This document shows positions 1 through 10,897 of a stretch of 64,000 nucleotides of DNA, piece after piece. The notes under the pieces were generated by a model. That model saw only the letters and a list, made by a program, of their open reading frames with translations, searched no databases and had not been told where the DNA came from. A program made the translations under genes and the position numbers. Every line of letters begins with the position of its first letter. Position 1 is the first letter of the stretch. Source of the stretch: Adhaeribacter pallidiroseus (GTDB taxonomy: Bacteria > Bacteroidota > Bacteroidia > Cytophagales > Hymenobacteraceae); contig NZ_QASA01000001.1 of the NCBI RefSeq assembly GCF_003340495.1, forward strand, positions 5,766,001-5,830,000, given 5' to 3'.

Positions 1-172
1 TATAGGTTTGCGAAAAGTTGTCTTTATTTCATTCTGGTATTTATCTGTGAAAGGTGCATATTACAATTAGGAGTTCTAATAATTACCGCGGTAAGGTAAA
101 TAGAAGACACAAATCATCTGATTATTTAAGTTAAACATAGCATTTGGGTTTACTTACAAAAGTATAAATGGC
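1..172. other. Intergenic left edge of the window
   Basis: No open frame of useful length, RNA gene or clear promoter is visible here. The stretch is AT-rich and serves as the upstream region of the first methyltransferase. The window starts inside an intergenic segment, so the previous gene is not seen. Confidence 0.5.
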
Positions 173-814
173 ATGGAAAATAATAAGCAATATTTAGAGA
201 TTGTAAACCATTATGAAGATTGTTTAGCAAAGCACGGGGATACTCATTTAGGAGTGGATTGGCCGAATCTGCAAGATGTTCTGATTCGATACCAAGTTAT
301 GTTGGATGTGATTAGAGAAGGAAAGAGTAGTACTATATCACTCTTGGATTTTGGTTGCGGTACCAGTCAGCTGTATGATTATATTCAAAAAAACTTTTTT
401 TCGCAAATTATCTATTATGGTCTCGATATTTCCCCGAAGTACATAGAGGTTGCACAAAATAAGTATCCACATTTACAGTTTTACTGTTTGGATGTTTTAA
501 TAGATGATAGTAAAATGCCGGAAAGTGATTACGTAGTAATGAACGGTGTTTTTACCGAAAAGCGTGGTTTAACTTTTGAAGCAATGTGGCATTATTTTCA
601 ACAATTAATCTTAAAAGTATTTAGTAAAGCTCATCGCGGTATTGCTTTCAATGTTATGTCGAAGCAGGTAGATTGGGAACGGGAAGACTTGTTTCATCTA
701 TCAATGGATCTTTTAGCTTCTTTTTTAAAAAAAAATATAAGCCGGCATTTTGTTTTTCGGCATGAATACGGCTTGTATGAATATACTGTTTACGTTTATA
801 AATCACCTCGATAG
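173..814 (+). CDS. Class I SAM-dependent methyltransferase
   Basis: The protein is 213 residues. The SAM-binding motif I is visible as LLDFGCGTS (about residues 57-65), and an acidic motif II follows in YYGLDIS, with a CLDV segment matching motif III. This is the core of the Rossmann-like class I methyltransferase fold. No signal peptide or membrane segment is seen, so it should be cytosolic. The substrate cannot be read from the sequence. Its place just before a second methyltransferase and a GT2 glycosyltransferase suggests methylation of a sugar or a sugar-linked intermediate in a polysaccharide locus; that is inference. The start ATG at 173 follows an AT-rich leader without a strong Shine-Dalgarno, which is normal in Bacteroidota. 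Confidence 0.8.
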   Translation: MENNKQYLEIVNHYEDCLAKHGDTHLGVDWPNLQDVLIRYQVMLDVIREGKSSTISLLDFGCGTSQLYDYIQKNFFSQIIYYGLDISPKYIEVAQNKYPHLQFYCLDVLIDDSKMPESDYVVMNGVFTEKRGLTFEAMWHYFQQLILKVFSKAHRGIAFNVMSKQVDWEREDLFHLSMDLLASFLKKNISRHFVFRHEYGLYEYTVYVYKSPR

Positions 815-854
815 TAAATAATAAAATAAACTACTATTTATATCATATTTTGTA

Positions 855-1556
855 ATGTTTACAAAAACAGCGCAGTATTACGATGCTCTGTACCATTTCA
901 AAGATTATAAAGTTGCTTGTGATAAATTAGTCAAACTAATTAAGCAATATAATCCTAAAGCTAAATCTTTATTGGATGTAGCATGCGGTACAGGAAAACA
1001 TCTGGAATATTTAAAAGAAGAATTAACGGTAGCAGGTTTAGACCTGGATACTAACTTGTTAGAAGTTGCTCAAAAGCGCTGCCCAGAAGTGCCTTTTTAT
1101 CACGGGGACATGACTAATTTTAAATTAGATACAACCTTTGATGCCGTTGTTTGCTTGTTTAGTTCTATTGCCTATGTTCGCACAATTGAAAACCTGAATA
1201 ATACGCTAAAACAGATGGCTGAACACGTAAACCCGGGTGGATTACTCCTGGTGGAGCCTTGGATATTTCCCGAGAATTACTGGGTAGATAGAATTACAGC
1301 CAATTTTGTAGATCAACCAGACCTTAAAATTGCATGGATGTATAAAAGTCAATTAGAAGCTCTTACTTCTGTTTTCGATATTCATTATCTGGTAGCAAGC
1401 CCTGAAGGAGTAGAAAACTTTAGAGAAAAGCATATCATGGGCCTATGGACCGATGAGCAGTATAGACAGGCGTTCCGGAATATTGATATCGAGCCTGTAT
1501 ACGATGCTACAGGATTTTTTGGTAAAGGCATGTATTATGGAATTAAGCGCTCATAA
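855..1556 (+). CDS. Class I SAM-dependent methyltransferase
   Basis: The protein is 233 residues. Motif I is LLDVACGTGKHL (about residues 39-50), followed by AGLDLD and a HGDM segment, the usual order of SAM-contacting motifs in the Methyltransf_25 type. The C-terminal half (residues about 130-233) has the beta-rich extension seen in sugar and small-molecule methyltransferases of this type. It lies 40 bp after the preceding methyltransferase and 32 bp before a GT2 gene in the same direction, so the three are probably co-transcribed. The substrate is unknown. Confidence 0.82.
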   Translation: MFTKTAQYYDALYHFKDYKVACDKLVKLIKQYNPKAKSLLDVACGTGKHLEYLKEELTVAGLDLDTNLLEVAQKRCPEVPFYHGDMTNFKLDTTFDAVVCLFSSIAYVRTIENLNNTLKQMAEHVNPGGLLLVEPWIFPENYWVDRITANFVDQPDLKIAWMYKSQLEALTSVFDIHYLVASPEGVENFREKHIMGLWTDEQYRQAFRNIDIEPVYDATGFFGKGMYYGIKRS

Positions 1557-1588
1557 ACATTTGGCATTTAGTAGTTGATGATAATAGT

Positions 1589-2524
1589 ATGCTTTTAGTT
1601 AGTGTTTGGATAACAACTTATAATCATGATAAATACATAGCAGAAGCTATTGATAGCGTATTAATGCAAAAAACAAACTTCGACTATGATATCATTATTG
1701 GGGAAGATTGTTCTCAGGATAAAACCCGGGAAATTGTAAAAGCTTATCAAGATAAACATCCAGACAAAATAAAGCTTTTTTTACCTGAAAAAAATTTAGG
1801 TTGTAATCCCATGTTTCATGCTACTTACCCCTTGTGCACGGGTAAGTACGTAGCCTGGCTGGACGGGGATGATTATTGGACGGATCCGTACAAGTTACAA
1901 AAGCAGGTAGACTTTATGGAGGCAAATACGGATATTGTATTTTGTTTTCACAAAGTTACAATAATAAACGAAAAAGATGATTCCCGCGGGGAGTCTGTGG
2001 ATCCTCCCCGGAATACGGACGATACTTTAGATTTTGAACATTTCTTAGACGAAACAAACCCGGTAAATACACCTTCTTTTTTATGCAGAAACATATTAGG
2101 AAATAAACTTCCTGACTGGTTTTACACCTTGCCTATTGTAGATATGGGATTTTACTTCTTATTACTGGAACACGGAAAGGGAAAATATTTAAAAGAACCC
2201 ATGGCTGTATACCGGGTGCATAAAGGAGGAGCTTGGTCGGGAGCTTCTTTATATCGCAACAATTATCAGCTCGCAATTTTTAACCAAATAATTCAGCCAC
2301 ATTTGCCTTCAATATACCGTCATAAGATTGATGTATTTATTTGCTTTCATTATTCTATTCTGTTTGAGTTAGATTATATGGCGGGTAATTATAAAGAAGC
2401 ATGGAGAAGTTTTAATTCGATTAAGCAATACAAATTCAGGGGATTAAGGCAAAGAAAATTTTGGTTAGCAAAGCTGCTTTTAAAAATAATGTTTAAACCT
2501 TTTTGGAAGTATATGAGAAATTAA
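1589..2524 (+). CDS. Family 2 glycosyltransferase
   Basis: The protein is 311 residues with a GT-A fold. The N terminus reads VSVWITTYNHDKYI, the usual first strand of GT2 enzymes. The nucleotide-sugar site GEDCSQD is at about residues 38-44, and the metal-binding acidic motif LDGDDYW is at about residues 91-97. No membrane segment is present; it should act at the inner face of the cytoplasmic membrane, adding a sugar to a lipid-linked polysaccharide intermediate. Donor and acceptor cannot be inferred. It is the last gene of a three-gene rightward set and is followed by a hairpin. Confidence 0.88.
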   Translation: MLLVSVWITTYNHDKYIAEAIDSVLMQKTNFDYDIIIGEDCSQDKTREIVKAYQDKHPDKIKLFLPEKNLGCNPMFHATYPLCTGKYVAWLDGDDYWTDPYKLQKQVDFMEANTDIVFCFHKVTIINEKDDSRGESVDPPRNTDDTLDFEHFLDETNPVNTPSFLCRNILGNKLPDWFYTLPIVDMGFYFLLLEHGKGKYLKEPMAVYRVHKGGAWSGASLYRNNYQLAIFNQIIQPHLPSIYRHKIDVFICFHYSILFELDYMAGNYKEAWRSFNSIKQYKFRGLRQRKFWLAKLLLKIMFKPFWKYMRN

Positions 2525-2532
2525 TCTTACAG

Positions 2533-2563
2533 CTTTCATATATGTCTGAAACATATATGAAAG
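2533..2563. terminator. Hairpin between convergent genes
   Basis: A perfect 13-bp inverted repeat (2533-2545 and 2551-2563) with a 5-nt loop lies 9 bp after the GT2 stop and before the end of the oppositely oriented GT61 gene. The stem is AT-rich and no long T tract follows, so a role as a bidirectional terminator is likely but not certain. Confidence 0.55.
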
Positions 2564-2621
2564 AATAGGTACGTGAATGTTTATATAAATTCTCATTAAT
2601 CAAGTAGCTTTAAAAACAAAT

Positions 2622-3749
2622 TTAAAAAATATCTTTTAAAGCAGTTATTAGAGTATTTTCCACTTCTTTTATGTCAATTATTAGAGCTGCGTTATTATTA
2701 AGTACGTAATCTTGTGAATCAATTAAAGGATTAGCTAAATCACATGGGATGCAATAATAAGGTAAAGACAATACGGCCGATAAAGAAAAGTAAGATGGAT
2801 TGTTAAAGTTTTTATTCATAAGCTCAACTACAACAGAACCCGGGCTCATGAACATGATGTTGGTAAGATTTGCTCCATGAACCGAAACGATTATGGCGGT
2901 ATCCAGCATTAAAGCTATTTGTTCTTCAAAAGTAAGTTCCTCAAAAAAGATTATTTCAAACGCGTGTTTTTTTAGAGTCGAGATAAGAATTTTCTCGTTA
3001 ATTATTTGTCTTACGGATTGATGGGAACGCGAAACATAGATGCGCTTTACGGGTTTTTTACTTACCAAATTTAACTTAGTCAAAATAATACTGCGCACTT
3101 TGTTAATTAAATTAGGATCTTGAAATGATAAAGGAGCTGTTAGTTCTGGAAAGACTAATTTTTTTATCTTATACGAATCAAACCGTTTTAATAATAATAA
3201 TCTATCAAATCCAAACAGCAAAGTTGTTTTCCTTATATATTCCGGCAATTCTGCAGGTACTAGTAATAAACAGTTAGGATAAACATTTTTTATTAATAAT
3301 AACCTCGGTAGAGAATCTACCATCCAATGAAAATAATTTACTGATGCCCAATAATCATAAACCAAGGCAACGGGTTCAGACTCAACTTTAGAAACGCATT
3401 TATTCCATTGTTTTACAAGTATATGCCCTTGTCGAAAAGATTGAAAATCTTGTAACCAGGATAAGCTCGGTATAAATATTCGCAAATTTTTAAAAATTAC
3501 CCCAGCGCCAAGTACATTTACATTTTTCAATAAATAAATGTGGCGTTCAGGAATATTAATAATAGTAGCAAAATTTTGGGCAAAGCTCTTAGGTAAATTA
3601 TTAATGTTAACAGGAGGAGTTAGTGGATAATTACGCAAAGAAGGAAGAATCTGGATACTACGGGCCTTTATCCAGTACGGCAATATACGGGCTACAGTTC
3701 CGACAAAAAAGTAAATAAGTCGAAGAAAAATTGTCTTATAATATTTCAT
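2622..3749 (-). CDS. Family 61 glycosyltransferase (DUF563)
   Basis: The protein is 375 residues. It has the GT61 landmarks: a DYWASVNYFHWMVDSLPR segment (about residues 132-149), an RIYVSR strand (about 236-241) and the late VHGANLTNIMFM motif (about 290-301) followed by VVELMN. An N-terminal hydrophobic stretch (residues about 5-25) may anchor it to the membrane. GT61 enzymes transfer xylose, GlcNAc or other sugars; the specific donor is unknown here. It is encoded opposite to its neighbours on both sides, so it is transcribed alone within the polysaccharide locus. Confidence 0.85.
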   Translation of the reverse strand: MKYYKTIFLRLIYFFVGTVARILPYWIKARSIQILPSLRNYPLTPPVNINNLPKSFAQNFATIINIPERHIYLLKNVNVLGAGVIFKNLRIFIPSLSWLQDFQSFRQGHILVKQWNKCVSKVESEPVALVYDYWASVNYFHWMVDSLPRLLLIKNVYPNCLLLVPAELPEYIRKTTLLFGFDRLLLLKRFDSYKIKKLVFPELTAPLSFQDPNLINKVRSIILTKLNLVSKKPVKRIYVSRSHQSVRQIINEKILISTLKKHAFEIIFFEELTFEEQIALMLDTAIIVSVHGANLTNIMFMSPGSVVVELMNKNFNNPSYFSLSAVLSLPYYCIPCDLANPLIDSQDYVLNNNAALIIDIKEVENTLITALKDIF

Positions 3750-3938
3750 TAACTTTTGTAAACTAGATTGGCTTAGTTGACTAAGAGTATTTTTTTTAGT
3801 TTTATAAGTTAAACCTTGTTAAAATAAGTGTTTACATTTAAGTAAAATGCCGTAAAGATGCATGAATAAAACTAGAAATGCAGGTCAACTTTCATGGGTT
3901 TGATTAGCATGATTAGATCGAGTAGTAAAATTAGCCAG

Positions 3939-4847
3939 ATGAAGATAGCCTATATAATCTTAGCGCACCGGTACCCAGAGCAATTAATACGTTTAGTAAA
4001 AAGGCTTCATACAGAATCAGCAATTTTTTTAATCCATATTGACAAGAAGGTAGATCCTGCTATTTATAAAAGTATTATAAATGAGTTAAAATGCCTTCAA
4101 AACGTACATTTTATAAAACGTTTTACTTGTTTTTGGGCTGGATTTGGGATTGTACAAGCTACTTATCAGGGTATAAAAGAATTAATTAATAACCATATAG
4201 CATTTGATTATTTGATTCTGCTAAGTGGTCAGGATTACCCAATTAAAACTAACGAGTACATACAGCAATTTTTGCAAGAGCACCAAGGACAATCTTTCAT
4301 TAATTTTAATCCGTTTCCATTTGATGAATGGGAAGGTGAACGCGGTGGCTGGAACCGGATAGAGTATTGGCATATAATCACCCAAAAATTGTACTATATT
4401 TTACCTTGGCTACCTATTTCTTCAAATGGAAATATTTTAAAGAATATTTTTAAAAAAGTAATATCAAAACTAATAAATAAAAGAACCATTCCTGGTGGAT
4501 TGCACCCGTACGGTGGAGCGCAATTTTGGTGTTTGCACCAAGAGCATGTAAAGTATATTCACCAATTTATTAGCAAGCATCCTAGCTATTTTCGCTTTTT
4601 CCGGTTTGTATACGTGCCGGACGAAATTTTATTTCAAACGATTATTGGCAATTCTAGCTACACTAACAAGTTGGAGAATGATACATTACATTATATAGAT
4701 TGGTCTAGGGTTAATAAAATTTTTACCAAAACTGATCTTAGAGCTATTCAGCAAAATAAGTGCCTCTTTGCCCGTAAGTTTGATCGTACGGTAGATGCAG
4801 AAATTTTAGATTTAATTGATACAGAAATACTTGGTATTAAATTCTAA
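3939..4847 (+). CDS. Core-2/I-branching family glycosyltransferase (GT14)
   Basis: The protein is 302 residues from the ATG at 3939. An in-frame upstream ATG at 3894 would add 15 residues without family similarity, so the internal start MKIAYIILAHRYPEQL is preferred. The opening strand, LIHIDKKVD, the LLSGQDYPIKTN segment and the GGAQFWCL motif are typical of bacterial relatives of beta-1,6-N-acetylglucosaminyltransferases. No transmembrane anchor is seen, unlike the eukaryotic members. It probably adds a branch sugar to the surface polysaccharide; donor identity is inference. Confidence 0.85.
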   Translation: MKIAYIILAHRYPEQLIRLVKRLHTESAIFLIHIDKKVDPAIYKSIINELKCLQNVHFIKRFTCFWAGFGIVQATYQGIKELINNHIAFDYLILLSGQDYPIKTNEYIQQFLQEHQGQSFINFNPFPFDEWEGERGGWNRIEYWHIITQKLYYILPWLPISSNGNILKNIFKKVISKLINKRTIPGGLHPYGGAQFWCLHQEHVKYIHQFISKHPSYFRFFRFVYVPDEILFQTIIGNSSYTNKLENDTLHYIDWSRVNKIFTKTDLRAIQQNKCLFARKFDRTVDAEILDLIDTEILGIKF

Positions 4848-5089
4848 AAGAATGTGTGTTAATATTATTAGAATAGTATGCTTGCAAATAGATTCAAGAT
4901 TTTGTTTTGTCAAAAACTAAGATTCAGTAATTATAGCTTTGTAGTTTGATGATGGTTTTGGTATAAGTAGTTTTTTTTAATTTGGTTTGAAAGATCGTTT
5001 CATGCCTTATTTATAATCTACAAAACCTATTTGCTGATTTTACTCTGATTATGGCAAAGCTTCGTCAAAAATATATTGTAACAAACAAT

Positions 5090-6294
5090 TTAGGTGTTTG
5101 TTTTATTAAGTATAAGACTTTCTTTATTTATTAAAGTTTCAATTGAATACATGAAGTAAGCTAACGCGATAAATAATTCTTTATACTCCGTAATATCCCA
5201 ACTTCTGATAAAGTTATTTCCAAAAGCTAAATATATAACTTGAGTAAATAAACATACAAGTAGAACAATACTTATTGTAAATATATTTTGCCATTGGTTT
5301 GTATAGAATCTACTATAACTAAACAAAATCCATAGAGTAGTAAAATAAGCTAGTTGACTGAACACTATATTCCACATGTCGTAATTGTAGGCAACAAATG
5401 TAGAACTTACTAAAACAATAAACCGACTAGGTATAAAAAACAATAAGGCACTCTTTTTTTTAAAAAAATAGGTATAATCATTCACAAAAGGGAATAATAT
5501 CAAGAAAATAAATGAAAAAAATAAAATACATTTTCTGTTTCGTTGGAATAGAAATTATGTAAATTCATTTCATTTTGAATATTCCCTTCAAATATTTTTG
5601 GTGTTTTTATCGTAAAAATTCGTTGAAACCAAGAAATTTCTTCCATACCTATTACAAAAAAGCATAATCCAAACAAAATAGAAATTGCTAAAACTGATTT
5701 ATATTCAGAAATGAGCTGGTGTTTTAATTTAAAACTTAAATAAATAAAAATGGCAGAACTCAAGAAAAACAGATAGGCCGTGATGATTTCGATAAGTTGA
5801 TCTTCGCGGCTAATGTCCGAAAACTTTTCTGGGTTTTTTATAAATAGTGCTATAAAGGTGATAGAACATGAAATAACAGTAAGAATGATTGCCTTTTTAA
5901 TTTTAACTGGTATTCTTCCTTGTGCAAATAATTCAATTGTGTTTTCTTTTGTATTATCATTAATACATTGTTCTTTCTTTGAATGAGAAAACAATTTTAT
6001 ACCGTAAATTAATAGAAAGCTACTGCTACCTATTAATGCTGTTCGTGTTAAATAAAGCTCGTTGAATTGAGGTTTATTTTCTTCAATTAGTTCGTAAATA
6101 AAATTTCTGTGTAAAAATCCGCCTTCCCAAAGCCCAGATACTGAATGATTATGGATGAAAATAATATCAATGGCTATAACAATCAGAATAAATAAAAAAG
6201 AAAGGAAGAATAGTAATAGAGATCTCAAATAATTATTTTTCAAAATCAGATTAGCCTTAAGGTCTTTATTGGGGGAAGCTGTGCTAGTTTTCAT
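5090..6294 (-). CDS. Polytopic membrane protein of unknown function, split by a frameshift
   Basis: Two adjacent reading frames (6294-5500 and 5503-5090) look like one protein of about 401 residues. The first ends with a conserved-looking EEISWFQRIF ... NEMNLHNFYSN segment and then stops inside a hydrophobic run. The second continues directly with a hydrophobic helix and further membrane segments, but has no ATG near its beginning. Adding one base to the A7 run at 5515-5521 joins them into one continuous frame. About nine hydrophobic helices are visible in total. No enzymatic motif is recognised. It may be a real frameshift or an assembly error; see findings. Confidence 0.6.
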
Positions 6295-6703
6295 GTTATT
6301 ACAGACTTGCTATCATAATAAAATTTATTTGTATTCAGAGTTAAAAATACTTACTGGATGTAAATTTTAGTAAATAATAGGTATGATAAAAGGAAGTGTA
6401 AACAAGGTATACGAATGCAAGTAGTTTGCTGTGAAAATTAGATTTTTTTAAATTTTTGTTGCCATAGCTACTACCGGAGAGTTAAAATTAATCCCTTTTA
6501 TTAGATCATCGGATCACATTGATTTTTAATTTTATAAAGTTTTATGATTGACTCAACACGCTAATTACTATTTATAGATCGCTTTTGTGTTTCCGGCAGC
6601 TATTTTCTAATAATTATCACCTGCTTATAGAACGAATATTATAAAATATCAGTAAATTTATATATTAATTTTGAGTAATAAAACTCAAGGTTTTTTATTT
6701 GTT
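6295..6703. other. AT-rich divergent intergenic region
   Basis: About 400 bp separate the leftward membrane-protein gene from the rightward secreted protein. Promoters for both should lie here, but no convincing TTTG-N19-TAnnTTTG pair was found. No RNA gene or repeat is seen. Confidence 0.4.
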
Positions 6704-9700
6704 ATGTTTAAGGCAAAATTTCTAGTTGTATTGTCTCTTATTCTTGTTTTTATCTCACCTGAATTTAAAACAAGTTTTTTTAGATTTGATTTCAGAAGAG
6801 CTCTTGCGTTTAGTAAAAAGGCTAGTCCTTCAATTAAGGAAAATAAATTTGTACAGAATAAATATGGGAGTAATAGGACGACATTGCCTGCTTCTACTTC
6901 TTTTACATTTACCTTAAGCAATAGTGCTAGAGTTAGTGCGGGTGTTTATATTACAGATGGCACTCTGATAAAAACACTTTGGAGTGGTATTTTCTATAAA
7001 GCGGGCACGCATACCGGAACCTGGGACGGCACCGACGACCAAGGACGGCGTGTGGCGGATGCTAACTATACTATTCGGGTGCTTTCTAATAATGTTACGT
7101 ATACCTGGGAGGGTGTTATTGGGAATACATCCGATAGTTTAACTGGTTCTAAGGTGCTGCGATCATTGCAAGGCATAGCCGGTATGGCCATTTCTGGCAA
7201 TACTGCTTATATAGCCACTCATTATAATGAAGGTTCTCCCGCTCAGCTTAAGATTCATTTAAATAATCCTCAAATCAGACAACCCTTGTTTTTAGATCAT
7301 ACAGGTACGGGCCAGAATACAACTTTTGTAGCCACAGATGATAATAAGGTTTATTGGGCTGGATTTGACCCGTTTCAGCCTACCCGTTCTTTTGTCTGGG
7401 CATCCCAGGTAAGCAATGATGCCGAAGTAAAGTTTGCTAAAGGCCAGACTCAGTCCACTACCTGGGGTAGAACTTATAGTAGTGCTATAAGCGCAGTTGA
7501 TGCTCTAGGCTCGGTACCAACCGGATTAGCAGTTCAAAAAAAAGGTTCTTTTTTGTTCGTATCGCGCAAAAAATTAAATAAACTTTACGTGCTTCATAAA
7601 ATTAACGGTGCTTTAATTAAAACTTTAACTATAACTGATGTAGGGCTATTAGCGGTAGATAACACCGACCGGTTATGGGTACAAACTGGCGGCAAATTAA
7701 CTAAATATAAAGTAAATAGTATCGGCACTCTTTCCCGTACGGGCGTATCTGTTAGTGGGCTAGCAGATCCACAGGGTTTAGCGGCCTCACATAATGGAGC
7801 CCTTGTGGTTGTGGCTGACGGGGGAAATAGTCAGCAATTAAAAGCTTTTAGTAATGTAACGGGGGCTGCCGCCTGGACTTACGGACAAGCTGGCGGGTAT
7901 GCTACTAATGCAACGGTAAACAACAGTAAGTTTTATTTTAACGATCCCAGCCAAAATGTAGCGGGTAGTTTTATTGCTTTCCAGTCTAATAATTCTTTTT
8001 GGGTGGGTGATACTGGCAACAGGCGGGCGCAACATTATTCGGCTAATCGGAATTATATAAAAAGAATTATGTATTTGCCGGGGTTTTATAGCTGCACAGT
8101 AGATAAAAATAACCCTAGCCGGGTTTTCGCCAATTACTTAGAGTTTAAAGTAGATTACAGCAAACCCCTGGCGGCTACTAATGGATCCTGGCAATTAACA
8201 AAAAACTGGGGCTATTTTTTAAAAAATACTTTATCCAATGTAGATAATAAAAGTTTAATTAATCTTCAGTTTGTTCATACTTTAAAAAACAATCGAACTT
8301 ATGGTTTCTTGCCGACTCCAAAAAATAAATACCAGATTGTAGAACTGGTACCTGGTGCCAGAATTCGGTTTACAGGCATAGAGCTAGATCGTTCTTACCA
8401 ATTATATGCCGATGGTTCTTTACGGAAAATTTCGGGAGAAACCAAAGAGAACAGCATACTCACTTGGAGTAAAAAGATATTAATGGGTTTCGATACTACC
8501 AAAAATCCTATATGGGGCATTGAAAAAACTATTGCGTCCTCACCGCCAATTACTTCCGAAGACCCCGTAGTAGGAGGACACGTTGTGCGCACCGGCGAAA
8601 CAACTTCGTCGGGAATAGTAGTTGCTTTTGATGGGGGCGCGGCCGGTTAGGTTACCATTTAGGCGGTATTAAAGCCGGGACTAATAAATGGCTCTGGAAA
8701 ACCTCTTTAGGAACATCTCCGGATTACCAGGGTATTTTTCCGGCAGATGGGGCATTTGATAACGGTAATGGGGTAGAATATGCCGGCAGCGTGGCCATGG
8801 CTTTAGATAAAAGCATCATCTGGGGCTATCACGGTGAATTTTGGAAGCAAGGTCAAACTAATAAATGGAATCATTTTTACGATAACGGACTATTTGTTGG
8901 TCAGTTTGGCATCACCCGCTGGGATATAGCAGGGAAAGTAGCCGTTAAAGGAATGGCTGGTAATAGTTTTTCACCGGTTATTGTAAAAACCAGTGATGGA
9001 GCGGCTTACTTGTATCATAACGATGAATCAGAGCACGGAGGAATCCATCGCTGGAAAATAAATGGTTTAAATACTATCCGTGAACAAGCCATTCCGATTA
9101 AATTAGTTGCAAAAGAGCAAGGTTTGTTAGGTCAATACTTTGCAGGAACAGATCTAAATAATTTTAATATTATAACTACTCGGGTTGATCCCTTAATCAA
9201 TTTTAGATGGTTGGATGGCAAACCGGCAAATACAAATCTTACCAGTTCCGAAAATTTTTCGGTTAGCTGGATGGGCTACGTAAAGCCATTATACTCCGAG
9301 GAATATACTTTTTTTACTAATTCCAACGATGGTGTAAAGTTGTGGGTAGATGGTAAACTTTTAATAGATAAATGGCAGAAGCAAACAGTAACCCAAAATA
9401 GCGCCACTATAACCTTAAAAAGCGGTAAACGTTATCCTATCCGGCTAGAATATTTCCAGCATCTTAAACCTGCCGCTGTTTCCTTGTCATGGGCTAGTTT
9501 AAGCCAGCATAAACAGATTATACCTGCAGCACAACTTTCTCCGGTTGTTGCTCCCGACAGATCCGGTGGGTTTGATCTTTTAGAAAACTTACCTTATCAG
9601 GAAATATTACAAAATGATAAATACGGGTGGAAAAGAGACCCTGTAGCAGAAGATTATTCCCAACTTTATAGTAAATGGTGGAGCGCCCGCACAGGTTTTA

Positions 9701-10596
9701 AGTCTTTCAAAGCACAATCTCCGGATTTATTTGCTGTTTTCACCCAAAATTTAGGTAACTATTCAATCTCTAGGAACTTAGGAAACTTTAGCAATTTAGT
9801 AGCTTGGAAGTTAACTGGTATAATCAGTTACGAAGGCAATTATCCAAATAGATATGTTGCCGATGGTTTTGATGAATCTGGCGGAAGTTATTTGGAAGTG
9901 CTGGATAATCAAGGAAAAGTAATAGTCCGAACTTTTCAGAGCATTGATTTTAGTGATAATTGGAAAACGTATGTACAAGCTAATTCCAGAATAATAGCGC
10001 AAGGTTCGGAGATAATTATGCGAACAGAAGGTAGCAAACCCCAACCCATTACTATTACTGCTAATAAAGGGAGCATGGTAGTTACCTATGGACAGTATCC
10101 TGCCATTAACACGAAAGTTTTTGATCCGAAAAGTAACTGGCGGAATCCTAAAACATTGCGCTTGTATTTCTTTGGCAATGGTTTTAATTATTCACGGGTG
10201 ATTGATATTGAAAGCATGCTTTTTTCTGTAACTTCTCCGGTGTCTGCTGCCTCTGAGTCAAGCCGTAAGGTGCCACAGATTTTAAATTTAGCAGATACTA
10301 TTTCTTTAGAAACTATACCTGTTTCATCGCCGGATGATAAAGGGCATAGTGCTTCTTCTGATTTTGTGGTTTATCCCAATCCGGTACAAAGTATGTTACA
10401 AATAAAGCATCCGGAAATATTAAGTAATGGTTCTGTCGAAATTATTTCTGCGGATGGCCGAAGAATTAAAAAATGGCTACTGCGTAATGGTTGTACGGTT
10501 ACTTCGGTTAATGTTGCGTTCTTACGCCAAGGCTTTTATCTGATAAAATTTAATAATATTAGTTCTGTTAAAACTATCCCGTTCATTAAACAATAA
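6704..10596 (+). CDS. Large secreted propeller/PA14 protein with T9SS sorting domain, split by a frameshift
   Basis: Two frames (6704-8650 and the following frame through 10596) form one protein of about 1297 residues after restoring one G in the G5 run at 8633-8637. The ATG at 6704 starts a signal peptide (MFKAKFLVVLSLILVF); a TTG at 6671 is less likely. Order of parts: a FlgD-Ig-like segment (TWDGTDDQGRRV), a long NHL/propeller-like region, a PA14 carbohydrate-binding domain (LLGQYF ... NDGVKLWVDGKLLIDKW, coded near 9120-9540), then a C-terminal T9SS type A sorting domain starting VVYPNPVQ. It should be exported by Sec and T9SS to the surface and bind glycans. Its gene lies inside the polysaccharide locus. 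Confidence 0.75.
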
Positions 10597-10811
10597 CTGG
10601 TTTCAAGCTGATGTGTAATCATTCTTTAAACATTTTGGTTTAGATTTTTGGATAAAAAATTTCGTTTTTTACAGAATTGTATGGCTGAATAAGTTTACTA
10701 CCTAGTCTACAGATATTTTGTGTACAAGCAAATAGCTCGAAACGGAGTATAAGAGTTGCGCACCTGGGCATAGTTATGGTTAGGTTATTAAATTATAGCT
10801 GTTAGTGAAAA

Positions 10812-10865
10812 CCTTCTAAATACTAAGAGCGGAACAAATGTGTTCCGCTCTTAGTATTTAGAAGG
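10812..10865. terminator. Long perfect hairpin between convergent genes
   Basis: A perfect 25-bp inverted repeat (10812-10836 and 10841-10865) with a 4-nt loop sits between the end of the T9SS protein gene and the end of fcl. The position fits a shared bidirectional terminator. The stem is unusually long and lacks a flanking T tract. Confidence 0.7.
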
Positions 10866-10897
10866 CACGTAGCTTACTGTACGTATTAGTGGGCATA

